A DNA stretch of 64,000 nt from Candidatus Leptovillus gracilis (GCA_016716065.1 JADJXA010000013.1:62001-126000), one strand, 5' to 3'. Counted from the first letter of the stretch, positions 51,071-60,813 are shown. The notes: a model not told the origin generated them from the sequence alone. Translations and numbers: made by a program.

Positions 51071-53467
51071 ATGCAATACGGACATTTCGACGACCACGCC
51101 AAAGAATACGTCATCACCCGGCCGGACACGCCACAATCGTGGAGCAATTATCTCGGCTCAACCGAATATGGGGCTATTATCACCAACAATGCCGGCGGTT
51201 ATGGCTTCTACAAATCGGGCGCGCACGGCCGTTTCCTGCGCCTGCGTTTCAACAGCGTACCAATGGATCAGCCCGGCCGTTATTTCTACCTGCGCGACAA
51301 CGACAGCGGCGACTACTGGTCAGCCTCCTGGCAACCTGTCGGCAAACCCCTGGACCAATACGCCTCCACCTGCCGCCACGGCACGGCTTACACCACCATC
51401 ACCGCCCAATACAACGGCATCAGCAGCGAAGCCACCTACTTCGTGCCTCTGGGCCAGACCTTTGAATATTGGCGGCTCAAACTCACCAACAACAGCGGCC
51501 GGCCGCGCCGTCTGGGCGTCTTCTCCTACTGTGAATTTACCAACCAGTGGAACACCGAACAAGATCAGGTGAACCTGCAATATTCGCTCTTCATCGTCAA
51601 AGGGGAACTGGCCGATGGACTGCTGCGCATTGCCATCCACGATAACCTTACGCCAGAACCGGGCAGCGCCCAGGCCGATGACGACGTGATGCACACCTGG
51701 ATGGGGCTGATTGGCGCATCTCTGGACGGCTACGATACCAGCCGCGAAGCGTTCCTCGGTCCCTATCGCGGCTACCACAACCCGCTGGCCGTCGAGCAGG
51801 GGTGCTGTGCCAACAGCCACGCCTATGGCGACAACGCCTGCGGCGTGCTGCACAGCAATCTCACCCTTCAGCCCGGCGAAAGCGGCGAACTGCTGGTCAT
51901 GCTGGGCATCGGCGATGCACGCACGGCCGGCCAGGGCGCTGTGGCCGAATTTGGTTCACTGGAACGCGCCACTCTGGAGCTGCAAAAGCTCAAAGAGAGT
52001 TGGCACGCCAAACTGGGCAGCCTGACGGTACAAACGCCCGACGAAGCGCTCAACCACACCATCAACGTCTGGGGCCTCTACAACTGCCTGATCACCTTTG
52101 CCTGGTCGCGGGCGGCCAGCCTGGTTTACAACGGCGAACGAGACGGTCTGGGCTTCCGTGACTCGGTGCAGGACATTTTAGGCGTGGCGGCGGCCATTCC
52201 CGACGAGGCCCAGGCGCGGCTGGAACTGCTGCTCACCGGCCAGCTTGCCAACGGCGGGGCCATCCCCATCATCAAACCCTTCGCGCATCGCCCCGGTCAT
52301 GAAACGCCGCCCAACCCGGAAGAATATCGCTCCGATGACTGCCTCTGGTTCTTCAATGCCGTGCCTGCCTTCGTCGCCGAAACAGGCGATTTCGACTTTT
52401 ACCGCAAAGTGCTGCCCTACGCCGACGAAGGCGAAGACAGCGTCTTCGGCCATTTGCGCCGCGCCCTCGAATTTAATCTGGCGCGTACCGGCCGCAACCA
52501 CCTGCCCTGCGGCCTTTCCGCCGATTGGAACGACTGCCTGCGCCTGGGCTACTTTGGCGAAAGCCTGTTTGTCGCCTTCCAACTGCGTTTGGGCCTGACC
52601 GTGTACGCCGAAATTGCCGGGCGACTGGAACGACCGGACGAAGCCGCCTGGGCTTTAGGCCAGCGGGCGCAGTTGGACCAGGCTATTCAGTCGGCCACCT
52701 GGGATGGCGATTGGTTTATCTGGGCCATTACCGAAGATGGTACGGTTTACGGCACGAAGCAGTATGAAGAAGGCCAGGTTTACTTGAATACCCAGGTCTG
52801 GGCGGTCATCAGCGGCGCGGCCTCGCCAGAGCAAGCAGAGCGCTGTATGCAGACGGTTTACGATAAGCTGGCCACGCCCTATGGCCTGATGTTGTGCGCC
52901 CCGCCACTGGTTAAGACTTCTATTGACGTGATGCGGGCGGTGGTTTTTAATCCCGGCATCAAGGAAAACGCGGGTATTTTTAACCACACCCAGGGCTGGG
53001 GGGTGATGGCCGAATGTCTGTTGGGGCACGGGGACCGCGCCTACGAATATTATCGGGCAGCGATGCCCGCCGCTTACAACGGCCGTGCCGAAATTCGCCA
53101 GATGGAACCTTATGTACAGGGACAAACAACCTACTCAATCTATTCACCCCGCCCCGGCCATACGCGCACTGCCTGGCTGACAGGCGCGGCCGCCTGGGCT
53201 TACTACAGCGCCACACAGTACATCTTGGGGCTGCGGCCCGAGGTGGATGGCCTGCGGATTGACCCCTGCATCCCGGAAGAATGGCCCGGTTTCAGCGCCA
53301 CGCGCCGTTTCCGGGGCAAGACGGTTGAGATTGAAGTGCAAAACCCACAAGGCGTTTGCCGCGGCGTTCGCTGGCTGACGCTGAACGGGGAACGATTGGC
53401 AGGCAATCTGGTCCCGGCAGAGCGGCTGGCAGCCTACAATCGCGTCGAAGTGGTGCTGGGAGCTTAA
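51071..53467 (+). CDS. GH94 phosphorylase (chitobiose/cellobiose phosphorylase)
   Basis: A 798-residue inverting phosphorylase. The N-terminal beta sandwich starts YGHFDDHAKEYVITRPDTPQ. The catalytic barrel contains RDSVQDILGV, and LSADWNDCL with the general-acid Asp. The C-terminal part has KENAGIFNHTQGWGVMAEC. The N-terminal string and the overall layout resemble N,N'-diacetylchitobiose phosphorylase as much as cellobiose phosphorylase. Genes for a GlcNAc-type kinase and a ChbG deacetylase on either side favour chitobiose. The product would be a sugar-1-phosphate and free sugar. AAGGA lies 7 bases before ATG 51071. Confidence 0.88.
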   Translation: MQYGHFDDHAKEYVITRPDTPQSWSNYLGSTEYGAIITNNAGGYGFYKSGAHGRFLRLRFNSVPMDQPGRYFYLRDNDSGDYWSASWQPVGKPLDQYASTCRHGTAYTTITAQYNGISSEATYFVPLGQTFEYWRLKLTNNSGRPRRLGVFSYCEFTNQWNTEQDQVNLQYSLFIVKGELADGLLRIAIHDNLTPEPGSAQADDDVMHTWMGLIGASLDGYDTSREAFLGPYRGYHNPLAVEQGCCANSHAYGDNACGVLHSNLTLQPGESGELLVMLGIGDARTAGQGAVAEFGSLERATLELQKLKESWHAKLGSLTVQTPDEALNHTINVWGLYNCLITFAWSRAASLVYNGERDGLGFRDSVQDILGVAAAIPDEAQARLELLLTGQLANGGAIPIIKPFAHRPGHETPPNPEEYRSDDCLWFFNAVPAFVAETGDFDFYRKVLPYADEGEDSVFGHLRRALEFNLARTGRNHLPCGLSADWNDCLRLGYFGESLFVAFQLRLGLTVYAEIAGRLERPDEAAWALGQRAQLDQAIQSATWDGDWFIWAITEDGTVYGTKQYEEGQVYLNTQVWAVISGAASPEQAERCMQTVYDKLATPYGLMLCAPPLVKTSIDVMRAVVFNPGIKENAGIFNHTQGWGVMAECLLGHGDRAYEYYRAAMPAAYNGRAEIRQMEPYVQGQTTYSIYSPRPGHTRTAWLTGAAAWAYYSATQYILGLRPEVDGLRIDPCIPEEWPGFSATRRFRGKTVEIEVQNPQGVCRGVRWLTLNGERLAGNLVPAERLAAYNRVEVVLGA

Positions 53468-53470
53468 CCC

Positions 53471-54301
53471 TCACACGGCCGCAAAGGTCGTCAGTGTGAT
53501 TGTCTGGCTGGCGAGCGCTTCTTGGACGGCCGTATCCGTCAGAGCGGCCAACTCCTGTTGCCGCTGCCGTGCATAGGCGCTGCTGGCTTCCAGTTCAGGG
53601 TCGCTGTAGCCGGGATGGCACATCAATTCATAAATACCTGCGGCTGGCAGGCTGCGCAAGATGCGCAGCAGCTCTGCCTGCGTCGCCAGGTCGCCGTAAA
53701 AAGTAGCATAAAAGGCGTCGGGGCAGCGCGGCGCAAATTCGGCCAGCAGCCGGGGAGCATACACCCCGGCGATGGCTTGCACCGCTGGCGGCATTCCGGC
53801 CATCGCCACCTGGTCCCCCTGCGCCATCACCTGGCGAATGGCGCAGCCATATTCTTGCGCCAGTTCCAGCATGGCCCGGAACAACCCTTCGCTGAAGTAG
53901 GAAGAATGGTGGTGAGAATCCAGATGGGTCGGTTTACGCCCTGTCACCTGGATGAAGCGCTCGATCTGCGCCCGCCATTCGGCCTGCGCTTCGGCCGGGT
54001 CCACCTCTGCCAGCCGCGCCGTGAGTTGGGCCAGTGTGTGGAATGCGCCATCGCTGGTAGTAAGGCTGGGGAGTTGGCTGGCGGGCAGCAACGGCCGTCC
54101 GGCCGTCAATACCAGATGCACCCCCAACCCCAGGTCCGGCGTTTCTTGCAGCGCCAGGGCCAGGTCAGCCACCACGTTGTCGAAATTCATCATGCAGGTG
54201 GTGGAGCTGACGATGCCGCGCCGGTGGGCATCGCGGATGCCATGAGAAATGTTGGGGGAACGGCCGTAATCATCCGCATTCACGATCAATTTTGCCCTCA
54301 T
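53471..54301 (-). CDS. ChbG/YdjC-family carbohydrate deacetylase
   Basis: A 276-residue protein. The metal-binding motif LIVNADDYGRSPNISHGI, the substrate strand GLGVHLVLTAGRPL and the catalytic HLDSHHHSSYF (His pair) identify YdjC. Escherichia coli ChbG removes an acetyl group from chitobiose and chitotriose during their use, which fits the neighbouring chitobiose-type phosphorylase. It is convergent with GH94 (3-bp gap) and divergent from the LacI regulator, so its own promoter lies in 54302-54529. Confidence 0.88.
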   Translation of the reverse strand: MRAKLIVNADDYGRSPNISHGIRDAHRRGIVSSTTCMMNFDNVVADLALALQETPDLGLGVHLVLTAGRPLLPASQLPSLTTSDGAFHTLAQLTARLAEVDPAEAQAEWRAQIERFIQVTGRKPTHLDSHHHSSYFSEGLFRAMLELAQEYGCAIRQVMAQGDQVAMAGMPPAVQAIAGVYAPRLLAEFAPRCPDAFYATFYGDLATQAELLRILRSLPAAGIYELMCHPGYSDPELEASSAYARQRQQELAALTDTAVQEALASQTITLTTFAAV

Positions 54302-54529
54302 GCTGCTAACCCTCCAAAACGTTAACCCTCATGATCTGCCCACAAATTTTGCAGGGTGAAATGATACCACACCTCCCACCTATCTTCCGATCTGATGATG
54401 GGCGCAGCCGAACCATCGCGCTACAACTTCATAGTTTGAAGATCTATCATTTTGCCAGACTGCATCTCTTTACAAGGCTCGAAAATTATATTAAAATCTT
54501 TACTAAATATTCTAAAAGAGGATCGAACT

Positions 54530-55564
54530 GTGAGCAGCAAAGTCACCATCAACACCATTGCCGAAGCGTGCCAGGTGTCGCCGAGCACCGTCTCGTTGGT
54601 CCTCAACGGCAAGCCTGGTGTTTCCACCGAGACCCGCACCCGCGTGCTGGAAGCGGCCCGCACCCTGGGCTACCTACCCTCCCTCTCGCCCACGCCCGCC
54701 AGGAATCGTCAGTTAACGGCCGTTGGCCTGGTTGTCAAAAGCGAACCCGGTCTGCTGCCGACGGCCAACCCCTTCTATTCACAAATCATCACCGGGGTAG
54801 ACGATGCCTGCCGCGACATGGGCATCAATCTGTTGTTCGCCATGCTGCCGGTGGACGAAAACAACCTGCCGCCGCGCCTGCCGCCGCTGATGGAAAACAG
54901 CAATTTGGATGGCCTGCTGATGGTGGGCGCATTTGTAGACCAGACCATGCACGCCTTTTTAGGCCAACGTAACCTGCCCATCGTCTTGGTGGATGGCTAC
55001 TCCGATACAGAGCGTTTCGACATGGTGGTCAGCGACAACTTCCGCGCTGCTTATCAGGCCGTAGAATATCTGATTGCCGGCGGTCACCGGCATATTGGAC
55101 TGGTGGGCAGTGAACCGGGATGCTACCCCAGTCTGCTGGAGCGGCGCAATGGCTACCTGCGCGCCCTCAAAGAGCAAAACAGCCCCCACACCTACCTGGC
55201 CGATTTTAATGTCAACCGCTCGCAGGGGGAGGCGGAGACGCTTCGTCTGCTGCAAGAAAATCCACAAATCAGCGCGCTGTTTTGTGTCAATGACAACGTG
55301 GCCCTGGGTGCGCTGCGGGCGGCAAGGCAGATCGGGCGGCGCGTGCCGCAAGACCTCTCCATCGTGGGCTACGATGACACGTATCTGGCGACCAGCATTT
55401 CGCCGACGCTGACAACCATGCGGGTGGACACGCTGGCAATGGGGCGCGCGGCCGTGCATCTGCTGGCGCTGCGGCTGGCAAAGCCAGACGCGGCGCGGAC
55501 AACAGTGATCATTCATCCGGAATTGGTGGAGCGGGAATCAGCTTCACCACTGAACGGAATTTAA
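54530..55564 (+). CDS. LacI-family transcriptional regulator
   Basis: A 344-residue repressor. The helix-turn-helix is VTINTIAEACQVSPSTVSLV, followed by the hinge helix LNGKPGVSTETRTRVLEAA. A periplasmic-binding-protein-like sensor follows (NPFYSQIITGVDDACRDMGI, ALFCVNDNVALGALRAAR, YDDTYLATSISPTLTTMRV). GTG 54530 has AGAGGATC upstream; longer starts lack HTH-family sequence. It stands between deacetylase and GH130 genes and is the probable local regulator of this sugar locus. An AT-rich upstream region (54465-54528) carries TTTACA and TTAAAA with a 16-bp spacer. Confidence 0.9.
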   Translation: MSSKVTINTIAEACQVSPSTVSLVLNGKPGVSTETRTRVLEAARTLGYLPSLSPTPARNRQLTAVGLVVKSEPGLLPTANPFYSQIITGVDDACRDMGINLLFAMLPVDENNLPPRLPPLMENSNLDGLLMVGAFVDQTMHAFLGQRNLPIVLVDGYSDTERFDMVVSDNFRAAYQAVEYLIAGGHRHIGLVGSEPGCYPSLLERRNGYLRALKEQNSPHTYLADFNVNRSQGEAETLRLLQENPQISALFCVNDNVALGALRAARQIGRRVPQDLSIVGYDDTYLATSISPTLTTMRVDTLAMGRAAVHLLALRLAKPDAARTTVIIHPELVERESASPLNGI

Positions 55565-55603
55565 GACAAGAAGACAAAGAAACAAAGAGATAAAGGAGCA
55601 ATT

Positions 55604-56584
55604 ATGACCACTCAACCATTCAGCCACATCCCCAACATACCGTGGGAGGAACGGCCGTCCACCACCAGCGACGTCATCTGGCGCTTCAGCCGCAATCCGA
55701 TTATCCCCCGCGACCTGATCCCGTCGTCCAATTCCATCTTCAACAGCGCCGCCGTACCTTTCAACGGCAAATTCGCCGGCGTTTTCCGCTGCGACAACAA
55801 AAAGCGGGAGATGAACCTGCACCGCGGCTTCAGCGACGATGGCTTTACCTGGCGGCTGGACAACGATCCGATTGATTGGCAGTGCGCCGACGAGGAAATC
55901 GGCCGTTACCAATACCGCTACGATCCCCGCGTAGTCTGGATCGAAGACCGCTACTGGGTGACGTGGTGCAACGGCTACCACGGCCCGACCATCGGTGTGG
56001 GCTACACCTTCGACTTTGAAACCTTCCACTTTTTAGAAAATGCCCTGCTGCCCTTCAATCGCAACGGCGTCCTCTTCCCCCGGCGGATCAACGGCAAATA
56101 CGTCATGCTCAACCGGCCGTCGGACAACGGCCATACCCCCTTCGGCGACATCTACCTCAGCCAGAGCAAGGACATGGTCTATTGGGGCGAGCATCGTTAT
56201 GTGATGGGGACCAGGGGCGGCTGGGAAAGCACCAAAATCGGCGCCGGCCCCATCCCCATCGAAACGCCGGAAGGCTGGCTGTTGATCTACCACGGCGTCC
56301 TCACTTCTTGCAACGGGTTTGTCTACGCCTTTGGCGCGGCGCTGTTGGATTTAGACCAGCCGTGGAAGGTGATTTATCGCGGCGCGCCCTATTTGCTGGC
56401 CCCGCAAACGTTGTACGAATGTGTCGGCGACGTGCCCAACGTCGCTTTCCCCTGCGCCGCGCTCTACGACCAGCCCACCGGCCGTATCGCCATCTACTAC
56501 GGTGGCGCAGACACGGTGACAGCCCTGGCCTTCTGCCAGTTGGATGAGCTGCTGGGTTGGCTAAGGGAGAATGGCGCGGAGTAA
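55604..56584 (+). CDS. GH130 beta-mannoside phosphorylase
   Basis: GH130 enzymes split beta-1,4- (or 1,2-) mannosides with phosphate into mannose-1-phosphate and the remaining sugar. A five-bladed propeller is suggested by repeated strands with RYQYRYDPRV, FPRRINGKYVMLNRPSDNGH and ESTKIGAGP. IPWEERP and SRNPIIPRDLIPSSNSIFNSAAV at the N-terminus match the family. The length is 326 residues. AAGGAG precedes the ATG. Man-GlcNAc is an attractive substrate beside a GlcNAc kinase and a chitobiose-type phosphorylase, but mannosylglucose or mannobiose are equally allowed by the sequence. Confidence 0.85.
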   Translation: MTTQPFSHIPNIPWEERPSTTSDVIWRFSRNPIIPRDLIPSSNSIFNSAAVPFNGKFAGVFRCDNKKREMNLHRGFSDDGFTWRLDNDPIDWQCADEEIGRYQYRYDPRVVWIEDRYWVTWCNGYHGPTIGVGYTFDFETFHFLENALLPFNRNGVLFPRRINGKYVMLNRPSDNGHTPFGDIYLSQSKDMVYWGEHRYVMGTRGGWESTKIGAGPIPIETPEGWLLIYHGVLTSCNGFVYAFGAALLDLDQPWKVIYRGAPYLLAPQTLYECVGDVPNVAFPCAALYDQPTGRIAIYYGGADTVTALAFCQLDELLGWLRENGAE

Positions 56585-56602
56585 CGGCCGTTAACCAGCC
56601 AG

Positions 56603-56631
56603 ACCCGAAGGGTGTTCAATACCCTTCGGGT
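56603..56631. terminator. Hairpin between GH130 and the SARP gene
   Basis: ACCCGAAGGGT-GTTCAAT-ACCCTTCGGGT is a perfect 11-bp hairpin. It overlaps the last codons and stop of the minus-strand SARP gene. A TTCCCC tail follows on the plus strand, so termination there would be weak. Confidence 0.6.
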
Positions 56632-59600
56632 TTCCCCCCCAGCAGCCCGCGCACGGATTCAATCACCTCATTCAGCGACATCTCTTGCCTGGCAAGCTGC
56701 GCCGCGGCAAAAGCGGCGGGGCCAAGCTGGGTAGCTAAATCGGCCAAAAACAGCCTGGCCCTCTCCCGCGTTTCCCACCAGGCAGCCAGATGGAACTGCA
56801 CAAAAGCAGCCAGCGCCACCGCCCCGGCCAGGTCGCCCTCGGCCGCCAACAGGTTCGCCACGCCATAGAGGGCCATCAGCGTCACCCCCTTGTCGCCCAA
56901 AACCATCACATAATGCACCGCCGCCTGATAACAACGGCGGGCGGCGGCAAACTCGCCTTGAGCGATTTGCGCCAGACCATAGTGGGTATAAATGTACCCC
57001 TGCCCCCACGGATGATAGGTATCGTGCATCGCTTCGAGGGCCTGATCATAATGGGCGCAAGCCGCCGCCCAATCCTGCCCCATCAAGGCCAAATCGCCCA
57101 GGCCGCGATGGTAATACACCAACCCCAGGCTGATTCTATGCTGCCGGAAGCCGACAAAACTTTGTTCGTACAGGTCACGGGCGAAATCGAGTTGGCCTTG
57201 CAGACGGCGCAGTTCGCCCCATTCCCAGCAGCCCCAGGCCAGGCCCTTTTCATCCTGAATCTGGGTAAAGGTCAACTGGCTAACGCTGCGCCAATGCTCT
57301 GCCAGGGCAAAGTCGCCCAACCGGCCAGCGGCGATGCTTTGCCAGGATTGGGTGTGGGCCACCGCTTGCCTATCGCCCACCTGGATAAAAAGCGTTTTGG
57401 CTGATTCAAACCAATCAATCGCCTCGCGGAACTGTCCGTTGGACATGCTGATGTCCGCCATGTCGTAGCGCACATGGGCCGCGCCCCGGCTGACGTTAAG
57501 TTGGAGGAAAATTGCCTGGCACTCTTCCAGCAAGCGGAACGCTTTTTCATAGTGGCGATTGATCGCTTCGATGCGGGCCAATGTTTGCAAATTACGCGCC
57601 AGCAAGGAAGCAGAACCCAGGCTCCGGGTGACAGCGATGGCTTCGGTAAGGCATTGTCGCGCTTCGTCGGGATCAAACGTGGCGAGTGTGCCGCCGAGCA
57701 TATCTAAGAAGAGGGCGATAGTGAATAGGTCGCCGCCTTCCCGGCTCAGGCTAAGGCCATGCCGGAAGTATTGCAGCCCCTCGTTAATGTCCACGTACCA
57801 GGTGTAGGCCAGGGCGAGCAGAGCGTAGAGAAAGCCAAAGTCACGCTCCAGCCCTTCTTGGACCACAAGCTGCATGGCGCGGCGGGCTATCTCCCTCGCC
57901 TCGTAGCCGCTGATTTCATCTATGAGGCTCCAGGCGCGAGCGGACAATAAAGCGGCAAGGGTGCGGCGGGCAAGTGGTGAGTTGTTGGTGGCAACGGCCG
58001 TTTCCACCGCCGCCAGCCCATCACGCATCAACGAACCGAGGCTGCTGTAGAGGGAGCGGCTCAGGTAAAAAAGTAACAGCCCATCAAGCGCATTCAAGAC
58101 ACGCATGTACTCTCCCTGCTGCGCTGCCCAGAGCCAGGCCGCCCGGCAGTTCTCCTCATCCGGCTCCAGTTGGGCGATGGCCGCCTGCTGCCCTGCCCCT
58201 TTGATTTGTTCGCCTTGCCTTTGCAGCAGTTCAGTGAAATAAGCGCTAAACCGATCGGCGGTTTGGGCGGCCAGGTCGGGCTGGGCGATGAGCCGCTCGT
58301 GGGCATATTGGCGCAAAAGTTCTTGGATTTGGTAACGGCCGTTCTCCCCCCGCCACAACAGCGACTTTGTCACCAACCCCATCAGGTCACGCAGAGAAGC
58401 GCCGGCGACCGCCTGGGCCGCCTCCCGGCTAAAGCCGCCGGAAAAGATGGAAAGCTGGGCGAAGGTAAGCCGCTCCGCCTCGCTGAGCAAATCCCACGTG
58501 TAGTTAAAAACGGAGCGCAGACTGCGCTGCCGCTGGGGCACGTCGTACTGCTCTGTCTCCAAAAAGTCCAGGCTGCGGGCAATCTCATCGGCAATTTCGG
58601 CCGGCGAGAGCAGCGCCAGCCAACCGGCGGCCAGTTCAATGCCCAACGGCAGCCCGTCTACCAAAGAGCAGATGCGGGCGACATCCAGCCAATTGTCTGG
58701 CGACAGACGGAAATCAGGCGCTGCGCGTCGGGCGCTCTGGGCGAAAAGTTGAACAGCGCTGTAACTCTCGGCGTCGGTGGGTTGGCGCCAGGCAGCGGCC
58801 GTTTCCCGGTCCGGTGCGCGCATCCCCGGCACAGGATACAACTGCTCCCCCTGCACGTTCAGCCGCAGGCGGGAAGTGGTCAACACTTTCAGGCGCGGCG
58901 CGGCGGCGACCATGTCGGCCACCAACAGCGCGCCATTCTGTTCCAGCAAATGTTCGTAATTGTCCAGCACCAGCAGCATTTGCTTAAAACGCAGAAAGTC
59001 CAAGAGCTGCTGGCGCAGCGGCTGCTCCTCGCCACGCGCCGCAAACTGCACCGCCGAGGCGATGGCGGCCGGGATGTATTCCGGGGTAGAAAGCGGGGCC
59101 AACGGCACAAAATAGACGCCATCGGCAAAGCGCTCTGGTTCTATCTGGAGATAACCGGCGGCCAACTGCAGCGCCAGGCGGCTCTTGCCGCAGCCACCCG
59201 GCCCCAGCAAGGTTAACAGGCGGCTGGATGGATCGGCAAAGAGGCGGCGAACTTCGGCCATCTCCTGCGTCCGGCCGACAAAGGGGGTGGGTTGGGCGGG
59301 CAGATTGTGGCAAACGGCCGTTTTTTGCGGCGGCGTCATAACCGGCGGGGGCGGCGGGGCGGTCAGTTCGCCCGTCCGGATTGCCTCATAAAGGGCGACG
59401 GTCTCTGGCGTGGGTGCGGCGCCCAACTCCTCAGCCAGGATGGCCGCGCACTGTTCATATTGGCGCAAAGCCGCGCCGCGCTGCCCCATCCCGGCATAGA
59501 GCCGCATTACCTGCCGGTGAGCCGCTTCATCCAGTGGATCCAAAGCGAGCCAACGGCGGGCGTAGGCAACGGCCGTTTCCCCTTCCCCCCTTTCCCCATG

Positions 59601-60086
59601 ATAAATCGCCACTGTTTGCAGCACTTTGCCAACTTGTTGGCGCAGCGCTTCGGCCATTTCGTACTGCCAGGCATCGAACTCTGGCGCGTCGCGCAGGGTA
59701 AAGCCGGCCAGGAAATCGCCAACGTACAGGCTGGCGGCTTCGGCCAGCGCAGCAACCTCACCGCTGGCTGCCAGGCGGCGAAATTCGGCCACATCTAGCC
59801 AGACGCCCTCTTGCGTGGCGAAGGTGATTTGTTCCCGGTCCGCTGCCAGATAGCCGGGGCCAAGCATCTGGTTGATTTCCCACAGGGTGCGGCGTAAATA
59901 GGCCAGGGCGCTGGCCTGGTCCGATTCGGGCCAGAAGCGAGCGGCGAGCGCTTCGCGGCTGTGGGGAACGGCCGTTAATGCCAGATAGGCAAGCAGCGCC
60001 ACCGCCTTGCATCGGTCTGTTGCCACCGGCGCGCCATTCTGTTCAATGCGCGGCGCGCCCAAAAAATGAAACCTTAATTGCGCCAA
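56616..60086 (-). CDS. SARP/BTAD-type regulator with ATPase and TPR domains
   Basis: About 1156 residues. A winged-helix DNA-binding domain begins at the N-terminus (LRFHFLGAPRIEQNGAPV, ...ALAYLRRTLWEINQML), followed by a bacterial transcriptional activator domain (about 95-240; RRWLALDPLDEAAHRQVMRLY). A STAND-type ATPase has FVGRTQEM, Walker A GPGGCGKSR (about 293-301) and LLVLDNYEHLL. The remaining 550 residues are helical TPR-like repeats (YHRGLGDLALMGQDW, YTHYGLAQIAQGEF). Such proteins switch on target genes when a ligand drives nucleotide exchange. The TTG start at 60086 is chosen because upstream codons are repeat-derived; GTG 60113 is possible. It converges on GH130. Confidence 0.85.
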   Translation of the reverse strand: MAQLRFHFLGAPRIEQNGAPVATDRCKAVALLAYLALTAVPHSREALAARFWPESDQASALAYLRRTLWEINQMLGPGYLAADREQITFATQEGVWLDVAEFRRLAASGEVAALAEAASLYVGDFLAGFTLRDAPEFDAWQYEMAEALRQQVGKVLQTVAIYHGERGEGETAVAYARRWLALDPLDEAAHRQVMRLYAGMGQRGAALRQYEQCAAILAEELGAAPTPETVALYEAIRTGELTAPPPPPVMTPPQKTAVCHNLPAQPTPFVGRTQEMAEVRRLFADPSSRLLTLLGPGGCGKSRLALQLAAGYLQIEPERFADGVYFVPLAPLSTPEYIPAAIASAVQFAARGEEQPLRQQLLDFLRFKQMLLVLDNYEHLLEQNGALLVADMVAAAPRLKVLTTSRLRLNVQGEQLYPVPGMRAPDRETAAAWRQPTDAESYSAVQLFAQSARRAAPDFRLSPDNWLDVARICSLVDGLPLGIELAAGWLALLSPAEIADEIARSLDFLETEQYDVPQRQRSLRSVFNYTWDLLSEAERLTFAQLSIFSGGFSREAAQAVAGASLRDLMGLVTKSLLWRGENGRYQIQELLRQYAHERLIAQPDLAAQTADRFSAYFTELLQRQGEQIKGAGQQAAIAQLEPDEENCRAAWLWAAQQGEYMRVLNALDGLLLFYLSRSLYSSLGSLMRDGLAAVETAVATNNSPLARRTLAALLSARAWSLIDEISGYEAREIARRAMQLVVQEGLERDFGFLYALLALAYTWYVDINEGLQYFRHGLSLSREGGDLFTIALFLDMLGGTLATFDPDEARQCLTEAIAVTRSLGSASLLARNLQTLARIEAINRHYEKAFRLLEECQAIFLQLNVSRGAAHVRYDMADISMSNGQFREAIDWFESAKTLFIQVGDRQAVAHTQSWQSIAAGRLGDFALAEHWRSVSQLTFTQIQDEKGLAWGCWEWGELRRLQGQLDFARDLYEQSFVGFRQHRISLGLVYYHRGLGDLALMGQDWAAACAHYDQALEAMHDTYHPWGQGYIYTHYGLAQIAQGEFAAARRCYQAAVHYVMVLGDKGVTLMALYGVANLLAAEGDLAGAVALAAFVQFHLAAWWETRERARLFLADLATQLGPAAFAAAQLARQEMSLNEVIESVRGLLGGKPEGY

Positions 60087-60114
60087 TGTCGCTTTCCCAA
60101 CAGGCCAGGACACG

Positions 60115-60156
60115 TAGCCGTAGTCCGTAAGCCGTAAGCCGTAGTCCGTACTTCGA
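60115..60156. repeat. GTAAGCC/GTAGTCC heptamer array
   Basis: Five to six 7-bp units (GTAGTCC, GTAAGCC) directly precede the SARP coding sequence on the minus strand. The rest of 60157-60315 shows no gene. Confidence 0.75.
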
Positions 60157-60315
60157 GAGGGATTATAGCAAATGAAGGCGTTGACGCGGAAAACTCCGCG
60201 CCGCCAGGGTGAAAAACGCTGAACCGAAACGTTTTCCGAAACGAGGCGCGCAACGCATGGGAAACGGCCGTTGGCTAAACTGTAGACATAGCGAAACAAA
60301 GGAGCGCATGACACA

Positions 60316-60813
60316 ATGTACAGCAATCTACAACTAACACACGAAGCATACCAACAGGCGATGGGCGCGCAAACGGCCAACATCAACGCCATGCGCGACC
60401 GGTTGATTCGCACCTTCTGGCGGCTGCGGGCAGCAAGCCAGCGGCAGCGCTTCTGGGAACGGCTGACTGGCCGACCGAGCCTGCTGCTGGACCTGAATGA
60501 AGAGAAGGCGAAAACGGCCGTGACCACGCGCCATCACGAAGGGATTCAGACCATCTCCCTGAACCGCATCGTTGGCAGCGAAGGACGCCAAAACGACTTC
60601 GACGCCAACTTTCGGCCCCGGCAGGCAAACGGCCGTGACCGGTGGGTCAGTGTGGCGCTAATGCGGGCATTGGGCAAGAGCCTGCCGCCCGTCTCCCTGG
60701 TACTCCTGGGCGACGCCTACTTCGTCCGCGACGGCCACCACCGCATTTCAGTAGCGCGCGCTCGTGGCGAACTAGACATCGAGGCAGAGGTTATTCGCTG
60801 GCAAACAGCATGA
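60316..60813 (+). CDS. ParB-like domain protein
   Basis: A 165-residue soluble protein. The C-terminal half has YFVRDGHHRISVARARG, which is the motif of the ParB/Srx-type fold (G-(H/N)-R-hydrophobic), preceded by ISLNRIVGSEGR and PPVSLVLLGDA. The N-terminal half is helical and basic with RFWERLTGRP. ParB-like domains act in CTP binding, as nucleases or as kinases. Which applies here is unknown. GGAG is 11 bases before the ATG, rather far. It diverges from the SARP gene and converges on the next one. Confidence 0.7.
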   Translation: MYSNLQLTHEAYQQAMGAQTANINAMRDRLIRTFWRLRAASQRQRFWERLTGRPSLLLDLNEEKAKTAVTTRHHEGIQTISLNRIVGSEGRQNDFDANFRPRQANGRDRWVSVALMRALGKSLPPVSLVLLGDAYFVRDGHHRISVARARGELDIEAEVIRWQTA

